A DNA stretch of 50,483 bases, taken from assembly GCF_001418135.1 (NCBI RefSeq), contig NZ_LIPQ01000004.1, positions 1-50,483 of the forward strand. The letters are read 5' to 3'. The translations under genes were made by a program, and so were the position numbers. The notes under the pieces were generated by a model. The model worked only from the letters and a program-made list of their open reading frames with translations. It was not told where the DNA came from and ran no database searches. Shown here piece after piece: positions 42,194-50,305 of the stretch. The DNA comes from Streptomyces aureus. GTDB taxonomy: Bacteria; Actinomycetota; Actinomycetes; Streptomycetales; Streptomycetaceae. How positions within the stretch are numbered: the stretch's first letter is position 1; every line of letters begins with the position of its first letter.

Positions 42194-43813
42194 TCAGGAC
42201 GCGGAGACGCTGTTCGCCGCGGGTGTGCCGGCCAGGATCGTCTCCTCCACCGCTTCGTACCGCATGCGCTGTTCGGCCGGGTCACGCTCGTGGAGCACCG
42301 TGCCGAGCCAGCCCGCGAGGAAGCCCAGCGGGGCCGAGAGGATGCCCGACGTGGTGAACGGGAACCAGTTGAAGTCCTGGTCCGGGAAGATCGCCTGGGG
42401 CGATCCGGACACCAGGTTGCTGCCGGCCATGAGGATGAACGCGGAGGCGCTGCCCACGATGAGGGTGCAGAGCAGTCCCTTACGGGAGTAGCGGCGCCAG
42501 AACAGGCTGTAGATGAGGGCCGGTGCGACCGCGGACGCGCCGATGCAGAACGACAGGGTGAGCAGTGCCTGCAGGTTCAGATGCCGTGCACCGGCGGCGA
42601 TCGCTATCGCCACGAGCCCGACGACCGCCGCGGCGGTCCGGGCGATGGCCATCTCTGCGGAGTCCTTCAGTTGCGCCTTGCGGCGCAACCCGTGCGCGAT
42701 GAGGTCGTGCGCCAGGGTGTTGGCACAGGCGAGGGTGATCCCGGCGACCGAGGCCAGCAGGGTGAGGAAGATGGCTGTCGACACGGCCGTGAACACCAGT
42801 GTCTCGACGGTCGTCTGGTCCGTGCCCATGACGGCCTGGCTGACCATGAGGAACGCCGTCTTGCCCTGCGGGTCGCCGGCGACGATCCCCTGGTGGCCGA
42901 CGATCGCTGCCGCGCCGAAGCCTATGACGGCGATCAGCAGACAGGTCACGACGACGGTCGACACGGCCCAGGACATCGAGCGCCGCACGGCTGCCGCGCT
43001 GCGCGCGGTGAACATGCGCATGGTGATCTGCGGCAGCACCGCGGCGCCGAGCACGACCGTCAACTGAGTGCTGATCATGTCGAGTTCGTTGCCGCCGAAC
43101 TGCAGACCGGAGGCGAGATAGGCGTCTCCCGCCCCGCTGCCGCGCTTGGCGGCGTCCAGCAGGGAGGGCAGGCTGAAGTCGAAGCGGTTGAGGATGAGCG
43201 CGGCGATCGCGAAGGACGCGCCGAGCAGGGCGACGGTCTTGACGATCTGGATGAAGGCGGTGCCCTTCATGCCGCCGATCGCCGCGTACGCGATCATCAG
43301 CAGGCCCAGGAACACGATCGCCCCGGTCTTGAAGCCGTCGGAGTCGAAGCCGAGGACGACGGAGAGAAGATCGCCGGCACCCGCGAGCTGGAAGATCACC
43401 AGCGGCAGCAGTGCGGTCAGGGTGACCGCGGCCGTGGTGATCCGCACGGCGGGGCCGGGGAGACGCCGGGTGAAGACGTCGCCGATCGTGAACCGGCCGG
43501 CGTTACGCAGCGGTTCGGCGAGCAGGAACATCATCAGGACCAGCGAGAGCGCGGTGCTCAGGGCGAGCGTGACGCCGTCGTACCCGACGAGCGCGATGAT
43601 GCCGATGGTGCCGAGCACGGTGCCGGCGGAGATGTAGTCGCCGGCGATCGCGAGACCGCTCTGCACAGGAGAGAGCGAGCGGTAGCCGGTGTAGAAGTCA
43701 CCCAGGTCATCACGATCGGGGCCGGTCATCACGCACAGCAGCAGCGTGACCGTGATGACCGCGATGAACGCCATCAGCGACATGGTCTGGGCCTCGGAGC
43801 TGAAGCTGGTCAT
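42194..43813 (-). CDS. cation/acetate symporter (sodium:solute symporter family)
   Basis: A 539-residue membrane carrier of the SSS family, closest to ActP-like acetate/short-chain acid transporters. The family signs are DFYTGYRSLSPVQSGLAIAG, DYISAGTVLGTIGIIALVGY, RTAAAVVGLVAIAIAAGARH, and FCIGASAVAPALIYSLFWRR in the later helices. About 13 transmembrane helices can be counted. ATG at 43813 has GGAGGTG eight bases upstream and overlaps the stop of the DUF485 gene as ATGA, so the two are translated together. In this family the DUF485 partner is usual. A shared terminator follows. Confidence 0.92.
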   Translation of the reverse strand: MTSFSSEAQTMSLMAFIAVITVTLLLCVMTGPDRDDLGDFYTGYRSLSPVQSGLAIAGDYISAGTVLGTIGIIALVGYDGVTLALSTALSLVLMMFLLAEPLRNAGRFTIGDVFTRRLPGPAVRITTAAVTLTALLPLVIFQLAGAGDLLSVVLGFDSDGFKTGAIVFLGLLMIAYAAIGGMKGTAFIQIVKTVALLGASFAIAALILNRFDFSLPSLLDAAKRGSGAGDAYLASGLQFGGNELDMISTQLTVVLGAAVLPQITMRMFTARSAAAVRRSMSWAVSTVVVTCLLIAVIGFGAAAIVGHQGIVAGDPQGKTAFLMVSQAVMGTDQTTVETLVFTAVSTAIFLTLLASVAGITLACANTLAHDLIAHGLRRKAQLKDSAEMAIARTAAAVVGLVAIAIAAGARHLNLQALLTLSFCIGASAVAPALIYSLFWRRYSRKGLLCTLIVGSASAFILMAGSNLVSGSPQAIFPDQDFNWFPFTTSGILSAPLGFLAGWLGTVLHERDPAEQRMRYEAVEETILAGTPAANSVSAS

Positions 43814-44412
43814 GCGCGCGCACCTCCGGTGGGCTGCTGCCACGCGGGACGTCCGGAGCGACCCTGGCGTTCTGGGCGGGGCGCGGCCGCCGCGGCCGCC
43901 TGCTCGGCACGTTCGCGGATCGCCGTGGCGAGCGGGTCGACGTGCTTGCGCGCGATCCGCTCGTACAGCGCGATCGCAGCCAGCGCGACAGGCAGCTGGA
44001 GGAGCCCCAGGACCAGACCGGTGGTGAGACCACCGGTGATCTTGCTGGTCATCATCGAGGGGGCGTAGCCGGACAGGAAAAGGAAGATGACGAAGTAGCC
44101 GAGCGCGGTGAAGGTGGCGACGCGGCGGAGCCGGCGGTAAGCCGATCCGAGCCGGTGCAGATCATCACGATCGTCGGTGCCGGCGAGCGGTTGCGGCTGC
44201 GGGGACGCGTCCCAGGGCTGCTGCGCGGAGTCCCAGCCCTGCGGCAAGGAGTCCCACGCTCGCGGGGACGAGTCCCGGGCTGCCTGTGGATGGGCGTCCC
44301 AGGACGGCGATCCACCCTCCCAGGACTGCGACGCCGCCTCGTGGCGGTGCCGCCCGGCATTCCGGTGCTCGGGTATGGGTGGTGGGCCGGGGAAAGGCTG
44401 GTGGTACGACAT
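43810..44412 (-). CDS. DUF485 membrane protein, partner of the symporter
   Basis: A 200-residue protein with a long Trp/Gln/Ser-rich N-terminus of repeats (SWEGGSPSWDAHPQ, RAWDSLPQGWDSAQQPWDAS). The DUF485 domain follows: LHRLGSAYRRLRRVATFTAL, a helix GYFVIFLFLSGYAP, then GGLTTGLVLGLLQLPVALAA and YERIARKHVDPLATAIR. Such proteins accompany ActP-type transporters. ATG at 44412 has AAGGAGC eight bases upstream. The N-terminal W-D-S repeats are longer than in the core family and could bind a partner. Confidence 0.9.
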   Translation of the reverse strand: MSYHQPFPGPPPIPEHRNAGRHRHEAASQSWEGGSPSWDAHPQAARDSSPRAWDSLPQGWDSAQQPWDASPQPQPLAGTDDRDDLHRLGSAYRRLRRVATFTALGYFVIFLFLSGYAPSMMTSKITGGLTTGLVLGLLQLPVALAAIALYERIARKHVDPLATAIRERAEQAAAAAAPRPERQGRSGRPAWQQPTGGARA

Positions 44413-44899
44413 CGATCTTGCTCCTTGCCGCCCCGGGGACCGGGCGGGTGGCGCTGGTGGTCCGCGTACGTTACTCATGGGTATAGCCCTTGCGTAAGGG
44501 GGTTCCGACCGCTTGGTATGTCGGTTCGGTGACGATCCTGTGCGTGTGGCGACGAAACCGGCGGTATCCCCCCGTCGTGGAGCTTTCCGCAGGTCACGGG
44601 AGGGTCTCGGGCCGCCTCTGGGGCCGGGCGGCCGCTCGGCACGACCGGTCCGGCGAACGCGCCGGGGGGCCGACGACGTGGTCGGGTGGATGCCCCCGAC
44701 TGCCCCCTCCGGCCCGGATCGGTCCGGCCTGCTGCCGACGACGGGAACGCCTCCAGGTCCCCTCCGCCCGCAGCCCCGGGCAGCAAGGCCGATGCCCATC
44801 CTGGCGGGAGTCGGATGCTTCAGGGCGCCTGTCGCAAGTGGATCATGAGACCTGGCACCACGAGACGGGTGATGCGGCTCGGTGGGGCGGTCGGGCGCA
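44413..44899. other. upstream region of the symporter operon, no gene
   Basis: Holds the operon promoter on the minus strand. Open frames on the plus strand read as antisense nonsense. No repeat was noticed. Confidence 0.4.
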
Positions 44900-45085
44900 T
44901 GCGGCATGGAGCATGGACCATGGCGATCGTTTCGGGGTGGGGCCCGGCCGGCGCCCATTCAAGCGAGAAGCGGCCCGTGCCGTGGTCTTCGCGGAGACCG
45001 GGGTCGCCACCGTAGGCGAGAAGTGCATGCACCGTCTCGGTATGGCCTCAGCACGCAGCCGCGCACAGGGGTGTGCCTTCCGCGC
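44900..45085 (-). pseudogene. ankyrin-repeat protein fragment with nonsense codon
   Basis: The minus strand reads GAEGTPLCAAAC, a TGA where Trp is expected, then GHTETVHALLAYGGDPGLRE, DHGTGRFSLEWA and GPHPETIAMV. This is the ankyrin pattern (GxTPLcxAaxxGHxexVraLLaxGADPxxre). About two repeats remain and no start is present. Confidence 0.6.
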
Positions 45086-45154
45086 CGCGTCCGCGCTGCT
45101 GTTGTGATGGGCAAGGTGGCCGCGTTGGGTGGTTCCAGGAGGCCTGGGGGTTTC

Positions 45155-45466
45155 TCACGGACGGTCGGCGGCAGGTCGGTCTGGTGGTGCTGAGTCATCG
45201 GCCCGTCGGATGCGGATCGGGCCTCGGGCCTTGCCTGGTGCAATCGGATGTCCGCGCTGAGTGATCTCCACCTCTCCCTCGTCGACCAGGTGGCGGGCCG
45301 CGAGGCGGGCAGGCTCCATCAGGGCACGCCAGCCGTCGTCGTCCCCTTGGTACGCGGCGCGCGCCGCGTCCGACGGGCAGATCGACGCGCCGGGAGCGCG
45401 GCGCTGCAGGAGCTTCAGGATCGTTTGCTCCAGGCGCCGAACCGTCTCCCTCCCGGTTTCCGTCAT
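45155..45466 (-). CDS. DUF3253 domain protein
   Basis: A 103-residue protein with the DUF3253 winged-helix-like pattern: LEQTILKLLQRRAPGASICP, SDAARAAYQGDDDGWRALME, PARLAARHLVDEGEVEITQR and GHPIAPGKARGPIRIRRA. The phrase SICPSDAARA is the hallmark. Function unknown; a DNA-binding fold is possible. ATG at 45466 has GGAG nine bases upstream. The last 13 residues are an Asp/Pro-rich tail. It is divergent from the peptide-oxygenase operon. Confidence 0.87.
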   Translation of the reverse strand: MTETGRETVRRLEQTILKLLQRRAPGASICPSDAARAAYQGDDDGWRALMEPARLAARHLVDEGEVEITQRGHPIAPGKARGPIRIRRADDSAPPDRPAADRP

Positions 45467-45768
45467 CTGTCCAGTCTCCACGATTCGCTGGATTCCACGC
45501 CTGTCCGGTGTTGACCACTGGCCCCGTTTGGACGCCCGGCGTCCTCTTGCCCGATGCGCGGCGGAGAATCGGATCGACAGAGTCGCAGCCTCGTACGCGC
45601 GCGGCGCGTCGCCGCACGGAGATCGTCGGTGCGGCGACGGAGAAGCCACCACGCGGCGTTCACGTGCGCCGCTGCTCCGGTTGCCCCTCTTACCCGGGTG
45701 GGTGAGCTTGTATAAGGGGCCCGCACAGGACCGCCCCTCACCGATCGTCCCTATTCCCAGGAGGAGAC
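45467..45768. promoter_or_regulatory. divergent promoter region of DUF3253 and the peptide operon
   Basis: About 300 bases between two divergent genes. TATAAG at 45711-45716 is a possible -10 box for the peptide operon; no -35 box sits at 17 bases. AGGAGGAGAC just before 45769 is a very strong ribosome binding site. No gene lies between. Confidence 0.4.
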
Positions 45769-46095
45769 ATGGCGCACTCCGAGCAGGACCCGAACCAGCA
45801 GGAAGGTCCGGCGGACGGTGGCGCTGTCGGCACACCCGGCGTCCACGACGGGGGTGCGGACGGCGGAGCGGACGGCGGAGCCGACAGCGGTGCCGACGGA
45901 GGTGCGGACAGCGGTGCCGACGGAGGCGCCGACGGAGGTGCGGACAGCGGTGCCGACGGAGGCGCGGACAGTGGAGCGGACGGAGGCGCCGACAGCGGTG
46001 CGGAAGGCCCCGCTGACGGTGGCGCGGCCGGCGCCCCCGGCGTACACGACGGCGGTGCCGACGGCGGTGCCGAAGAGGCCGGCGGCCGCCTTTGA
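45769..46095 (+). CDS. Gly/Ala/Asp repeat peptide, 108 aa, candidate RiPP-like precursor
   Basis: The sequence is almost wholly GGAD and SGAD units. A short leader-like start, MAHSEQDPNQQEGPADGG, has few repeats. The segment GPADGGA-x-G-x-PGVHDGGADGGA occurs twice, near residues 13-34 and 80-101, and brackets a core of about 45 residues of alternating DGGA/DSGA units. It ends EEAGGRL. There is no signal peptide. The ribosome binding site AGGAGGAGAC is very strong. The stop TGA overlaps the TTG start of the oxygenase gene by four bases. High expression next to a JmjC-type enzyme suggests it is the substrate, with the many Asp residues as targets; this is inference. It could instead be a structural or metal-binding protein. 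Confidence 0.75.
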   Translation: MAHSEQDPNQQEGPADGGAVGTPGVHDGGADGGADGGADSGADGGADSGADGGADGGADSGADGGADSGADGGADSGAEGPADGGAAGAPGVHDGGADGGAEEAGGRL

Positions 46096-47300
46096 GCACC
46101 GTTCCCACGACACTTCGGGACACGGCCGACGACGTCGACGGCCGTGTCCTGGAGACACGTCTGATCCGACTCAGCCGCGAGAAGTTCGCTCGGGACGTCT
46201 GGGGGCGCACCCCGCTGCTCACGCGCGGAGCCGGTGACTTCTCCGACCTGTTCTCAGCAGCCTCGGTGGACGAGCTGATCTCCCGACGCGGCCTGCGGAC
46301 GCCGTTCCTCCGCGTCGCCAAGGACGGCTCCACCGCACCCGAGTCGTCGTTCACCTCCCCGGGCGGAGTCGGTGCGTCGGTCGGGGACCAACTGGACGAC
46401 ACCGCGGTGTGGCGGAGCTTCGCCGACGGCAGCACCCTGGTGCTGCAGGCGCTGCAGCGGACCTGGGGGCCGATCACGGACTTCGCGACGCGGCTCGGCA
46501 CGGAGCTGGGCCACCCCGTCCAGGCCAACGCCTATGTCACCCCGCCGCAGAGCCGCGGTTTCGACGACCACTACGACGTCCACGACGTCTTCGTCCTGCA
46601 GATCACCGGTACCAAGCGCTGGATCATCCACCAGCCCGTGCACCCGGCGCCGCTGCGCGACGAGCCCTGGACGGAGCACCGCGCCGCGGTCGCCGGTGCC
46701 GCCCGCCGAGGAGAGGCGTACATCGACACCCTGCTCGGGCCGGGCGACGTCCTCTATCTGCCGCGCGGCTGGCTGCACGCCGCCGAAGCCCAGGGCGCCG
46801 TGTCGATCCATCTGACGCTCGGCGTTCACACCTGGACGCGGCACGCGTTGGCCGAGCAACTCGTGCAGTCCGCCTTGGAGCTGCTGCGCGAGGACCCCGA
46901 GATGCGCCGATCCCTCCCCCTGGGCGTGGACGGACCGGGCGCAGAACTCGCGGTCGTACGCCGACGTCTCCTCGCCGCGGTCGCCGAGGCGGACCCCGCT
47001 CCCCTGTTCCACCGCGCCCGCCGCGGCCAAGCACGCCCGGCGCCCCTGGGGCCGCTGGAACAACTCGGGGCTCTCGACGGACTCGGGCCCGGCACAGCGG
47101 TCCGGCTTCGTGAGGCGTTGGAACCACGCCTGGAGGGCCGGCGCCTCGCCACCCGCGTCGGGTGGCTCGACTTCCCGGAGAGGGACCTGCCGTCGGTGCT
47201 CCGGATCCTCGACGGGAGCGCCCGTCCTGCCGGCGAGCTCGGTCTGCCCTTCGTCGAGCGGCTGCTGCGCGCGGGCGTGCTGGTGCCTGCCGAGCCGTGA
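46092..47300 (+). CDS. JmjC/cupin-4 domain 2-oxoglutarate oxygenase
   Basis: A 402-residue protein of the cupin-4 (ribosomal oxygenase, YcfD/NO66-like) group, Fe(II)/2-oxoglutarate enzymes that hydroxylate residues in proteins. The N-terminus has SREKFARDVWGRTPLLTRGA, and VQANAYVTPPQSRGFDDHYD precedes the metal site. Ligands are H160-x-D162 and H229 in GDVLYLPRGWLHAAEA; Lys175 in GTKRW may hold 2-oxoglutarate. A C-terminal dimer/winged-helix part (ALEPRLEGRRLATRVGWLDF, FVERLLRAGVLVP) completes the layout. The TTG start overlaps the peptide's stop (TTGA). A weak start after a strong one would give more peptide than enzyme. Confidence 0.88.
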   Translation: MSTVPTTLRDTADDVDGRVLETRLIRLSREKFARDVWGRTPLLTRGAGDFSDLFSAASVDELISRRGLRTPFLRVAKDGSTAPESSFTSPGGVGASVGDQLDDTAVWRSFADGSTLVLQALQRTWGPITDFATRLGTELGHPVQANAYVTPPQSRGFDDHYDVHDVFVLQITGTKRWIIHQPVHPAPLRDEPWTEHRAAVAGAARRGEAYIDTLLGPGDVLYLPRGWLHAAEAQGAVSIHLTLGVHTWTRHALAEQLVQSALELLREDPEMRRSLPLGVDGPGAELAVVRRRLLAAVAEADPAPLFHRARRGQARPAPLGPLEQLGALDGLGPGTAVRLREALEPRLEGRRLATRVGWLDFPERDLPSVLRILDGSARPAGELGLPFVERLLRAGVLVPAEP

Positions 47301-47310
47301 GACGGTCGGC

Positions 47311-48207
47311 ATGACGACGCCGGCGCGTTTCTTCTGCGCCGATGCCGCCCGCCTGCGCGGCGACCCGCTCGCGGGCACGGCGCCGTACGGCTCGGTCTGG
47401 ATCCTCATCGAGTACCGGGCCGGCTGGCCGGTCAACGGCTTCGACGGCCTCCCTCTTGATCCCGAGGCCAAGGCACGGGTGTACGCCGCCGCGCGGGCGG
47501 CACGCGCCCGCGTCCTGCTCATCAGACGCCATGGCCGCGGTCGGCCGGACGAACCGCCGCGGTGGGCCGTTCTGCGGTACGAGAAGGACGGAGCCCACCG
47601 TCAGGAGTGGGGCACCTGGCACGACGACGGGGATCTGGCGCAGATCGTCGACGCCCTGGACGCGCCCGGGGAACGAGGCCGGCCGCCCGTCGTCCTCGTC
47701 TGCGCCCACGGCCTGCACGACACCTGTTGCGCCGTCCGCGGCCGTCCGGTGGCGCGTGCGCTGAGTGACCGCTGGCCGCAGCTGGTGTGGGAGTGCACGC
47801 ATGTGGGAGGGGACCGGTTCGCCGCCAATGTGGTCGTCGCGCCCGACGGCGTGTACTACGGGAACCTCGACGCCCTCTCGGCGGTCACGGTGGTCGAGGA
47901 GCACTTGGCGGACCGAGTCCACCCGGACCACCTGCGCGGGTACACGGACCTCGTCCCGCCCCAGCAGGCCGCCCTGTCCGCTGTGCTCCGCCACGCGGGC
48001 CCGTCGGGTCGGCACGACTACGTCATCGAGGAGACGGTCCGGGACGGTGATCGGTGGCGGATGCGCGTCACCGGGCGCCTCGCCGGTCTGTCCGCCTTCG
48101 AGGTCGAGATCCACGCCCATCGGGCGCAGCCGCACCAACTGACCTGCCGCGGCCTGTCCCTCAGCTCGGCGGTGCACTACGAGGTCGCGTCCCTTCGCGT
48201 CGGGTGA
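47311..48207 (+). CDS. sucrase/ferredoxin-like family protein
   Basis: A 298-residue protein with a thioredoxin-fold [2Fe-2S] ferredoxin-like domain. Family marks are FFCADAARLRGDPLAGTAPY near residues 8-26 (Cys9), VVLVCAHGLHDTCCAVRGRP with Cys131, Cys139 and Cys140, ECTHVGGDRFAANVVVAPDG, and GVYYGNLDALSAVTVVEEHL. These give the usual cluster ligands plus a conserved His. A C-terminal part of about 60 residues follows. It starts 10 bases after the oxygenase stop and so belongs to the operon. It could supply electrons or act on iron for the oxygenase, but this is a guess. Many homologues have no known role. Confidence 0.85.
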   Translation: MTTPARFFCADAARLRGDPLAGTAPYGSVWILIEYRAGWPVNGFDGLPLDPEAKARVYAAARAARARVLLIRRHGRGRPDEPPRWAVLRYEKDGAHRQEWGTWHDDGDLAQIVDALDAPGERGRPPVVLVCAHGLHDTCCAVRGRPVARALSDRWPQLVWECTHVGGDRFAANVVVAPDGVYYGNLDALSAVTVVEEHLADRVHPDHLRGYTDLVPPQQAALSAVLRHAGPSGRHDYVIEETVRDGDRWRMRVTGRLAGLSAFEVEIHAHRAQPHQLTCRGLSLSSAVHYEVASLRVG

Positions 48208-48776
48208 CGGTATTCCTGCCCCCGTGGGCTGGGGCTTGATAGACGTGGGTCCGTGGAAGGTTGGTTTCCAGGTGCGGGATGACGCCCGGGCGCCCTCCCC
48301 CGCACCCGTCGAGGGTCGCTTCGGTGGAGGGTGTCGGCATCCGACGTGAGGTTGGCGCGTGTCTCGACCTCGTACGTCCCGGTCCGGCAGGGCGAAGGTC
48401 ACGGTCCAGGCCGACTCTCCACGCACCGAGCCGGGTCCTCAGCGGTCCAGCTGTACTGCTCGCACGACCACAGTCCCACGTCGATGCCCGCGTCCTCGCA
48501 CCGCTGGACACCCTGGTCCTACACGATGTCGAGCACCGACCCGACCGGTAGTCCACCAGGTCGCGTCAGACCGTCCAGACCCGCTCGGGGTCGCTCAGCC
48601 GCGTGACGGCGGGCCGCGTGACGGCGGGCGGCGCACAGCCCCCGACCGGGTGCGCCGCCCACCCCGAGTCACCCATGGATGTTGCGTTCCGGCACGGGAT
48701 GCCCATCGCGTTTCAGGACGGTCCGCTCGGGAAGCCGCCATCACAACGGACGACTTCCCCGACGGGAGCTAGGCCG
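48208..48776. other. non-coding stretch
   Basis: No gene recognised. Near 48601-48627 GCGTGACGGCGGGC occurs twice in tandem. The last part is the leader of the membrane gene at 48777. Confidence 0.4.
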
Positions 48777-49337
48777 ATGTCAACAGGAACAATTCTGGCC
48801 ATCGTCATATCCGCTGTGGTGCTGATCGCGCTGATCGCCGTGGCGGTGACCCTCAGCATGCGTCGCCGACGTCGTCTTCGTGAGCAGTTCGGGCCGGAGT
48901 ACGACCGCACGGTCGAGGACGCCGGGAGCCGACGAGCCGCCGAACAGGAGCTGGGCGCCCGCGAGGAGCGCCATGAAGCCTTGGACATCAAACCGCTGTC
49001 GAGTCAGCAGAGGGAGAGGTACGCCCAGGAGTGGCGCGGAGTCCAGGAGGAGTTCGTGGACCGCCCTGAGGGCGCGGTGCACGACGCGGACCAGCTCGTC
49101 ACTTCCCTGATGCACGAGCGGGGCTATCCCACCGAGGGCTTCGAGCAGCAGGCAAAGGATCTCTCCGTCGAACACGGGCGCACGCTGGAGCACTACTGGG
49201 CGGCCCACGAGATCAACACGCTCAGCACCACCCAGCGGGCCACCACCGAGCAGCTGCGGGGAGCCATGGTGCACTACCGGGCTCTCTTCGACGAACTCCT
49301 CACCAACGGAAGCTCGGCCGGTCCCGGCCGGAGCTGA
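48777..49337 (+). CDS. membrane-anchored protein sharing a domain with the next gene
   Basis: A 186-residue protein. One N-terminal membrane helix, GTILAIVISAVVLIALIAVA, is followed by basic residues (RRRRRLREQFG), so the rest lies in the cytoplasm. The body is helical: EYDRTVEDAGSRRAAEQELG, LSSQQRERYAQEWRGVQEEF, VDRPEGAVHDADQLVTSLMH and TEQLRGAMVHYRALFDELL. The segment WxxVQxxFVDxPxxAVHxADxLVxxxM occurs again in the next gene. ATG at 48777 has GGGAG nine bases upstream. Similar proteins are common in actinobacteria and their role is not known. Confidence 0.8.
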   Translation: MSTGTILAIVISAVVLIALIAVAVTLSMRRRRRLREQFGPEYDRTVEDAGSRRAAEQELGAREERHEALDIKPLSSQQRERYAQEWRGVQEEFVDRPEGAVHDADQLVTSLMHERGYPTEGFEQQAKDLSVEHGRTLEHYWAAHEINTLSTTQRATTEQLRGAMVHYRALFDELLTNGSSAGPGRS

Positions 49338-49352
49338 GAGGGAAGGCGCGTC

Positions 49353-49925
49353 ATGCGCGAGCGTGAGACACCGTCGCGGGCCGCGAGCGGCCTGTCGACC
49401 GAGGACATCGCCCAGCGGACCGGTCGCGGTACGGAAGAGGAGACCCGTCGCGACACGCAGGAGGATCGGTGGGAACAGGACCGGGAGCGTGACGGCGCCG
49501 CTCGGAACGCACCCGTGTACCCCGGGGAGAGCACTGCGGTCGGTGACACCACAGACGCCGGTGAGGAGCCGGAAAGCAGCGCTTCCGCATCGGGGACGCG
49601 GACGGACGCGGAGCCGGGCGGGGACGAGCCTGCCACGGAAGAGCAGGCCGACCACTCGGCCCGCCTGCTGGACAGTGACGACGACGCGTCGTTCCGTGCG
49701 CGGTGGAGCGACATCCAGAGCATGTTCGTCGACGATCCTCGGGAAGCCGTTCACGCGGCCGACGCGCTGGTCGCCGATGTGATGCAACAGCTCGCCACCA
49801 CCTTCGCCGACCACAAGAGGAATCTCGAAGGGCAGTGGGGCGAGGACGACCGCGTCGACACGGAGAGCCTGCGGGTGGCCCTTCGTCAGTACCGGTCCTT
49901 CTTCAACCGGCTCCTCTCCCGATGA
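49353..49925 (+). CDS. soluble paralogue of the preceding protein
   Basis: A 190-residue protein with a long acidic, disordered N-terminus (EEPESSASASGTRTDAEPGG) and a C-terminal helical domain, FRARWSDIQSMFVDDPREAV, HAADALVADVMQQLATTFAD and ESLRVALRQYRSFFNRLL. The last 90 residues match the last part of the preceding protein, but there is no membrane helix. It starts 15 bases after it, with GAGAGGGAAGG upstream, so the two form an operon. An interaction between the membrane and soluble forms is plausible. Confidence 0.8.
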   Translation: MRERETPSRAASGLSTEDIAQRTGRGTEEETRRDTQEDRWEQDRERDGAARNAPVYPGESTAVGDTTDAGEEPESSASASGTRTDAEPGGDEPATEEQADHSARLLDSDDDASFRARWSDIQSMFVDDPREAVHAADALVADVMQQLATTFADHKRNLEGQWGEDDRVDTESLRVALRQYRSFFNRLLSR

Positions 49926-50079
49926 CTCGGGTTCGCCGTCCGCCGCGCTCTGCCGGGCCTACGGCCGGAGGGTGCGCGGCGGATCCGCGTCCCGTGCCCC
50001 CGCGCCCCGCCCGTGAGGAGCGATGTGTCAGCACGGGCTGGGTCGTATCCGCGAAGTAGCCGATTCACCCAGCGAATCC
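49926..50079. other. intergenic, no gene
   Basis: Short stretch after the paralogue pair, with no hairpin of note. Confidence 0.4.
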
Positions 50080-50211
50080 TCAGCTTCCGTAGGTAACGGT
50101 CGTGACCGCCGTCAGCTGCTCCGCCTTGTTCGGAGAGAGCGAGACGGCGGTCGCGGGGTCGCGTGAGGAGGACCCGTCGGCCTGCCGTCCGTGAGACCGG
50201 AGGAGGGCCAT
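50080..50211 (-). pseudogene. C-terminal remnant of a hypothetical protein
   Basis: The minus strand reads HGRQADGSSSRDPATAVSLS and PNKAEQLTAVTTVTYGS with TGA at 50080. It has the look of a protein's end, but the upstream part is missing, with an in-frame ATG at about 50211 only by chance. Family unknown. Confidence 0.35.
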
Positions 50212-50305
50212 CCCCAGAGATGCCCAGGGTGGGTTGCTGTCACCACTGCGGGGCTTGGTGCTTGACCCCTCGCAGAAGAGCTCGCAAGCCCGGGCGGCCT
50301 GGAGG

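Noticed and set aside
42290-44068. Plus-strand open frame of nearly 600 codons
   Set aside because: It is the antisense of the symporter and DUF485 genes and is extremely rich in Gly, Asp, Arg and Glu, as expected of a shadow frame.
45681-45716. Clear sigma-70-type promoter for the peptide operon
   Set aside because: TTGCCC and TATAAG are present, but with a 24-base spacer, too long for a standard promoter. Only the -10-like box is mentioned, at low confidence.
46624-48426. Minus-strand open frame of 600 codons
   Set aside because: Antisense to the oxygenase and ferredoxin-like genes, with biased Arg/Gly/Pro composition.
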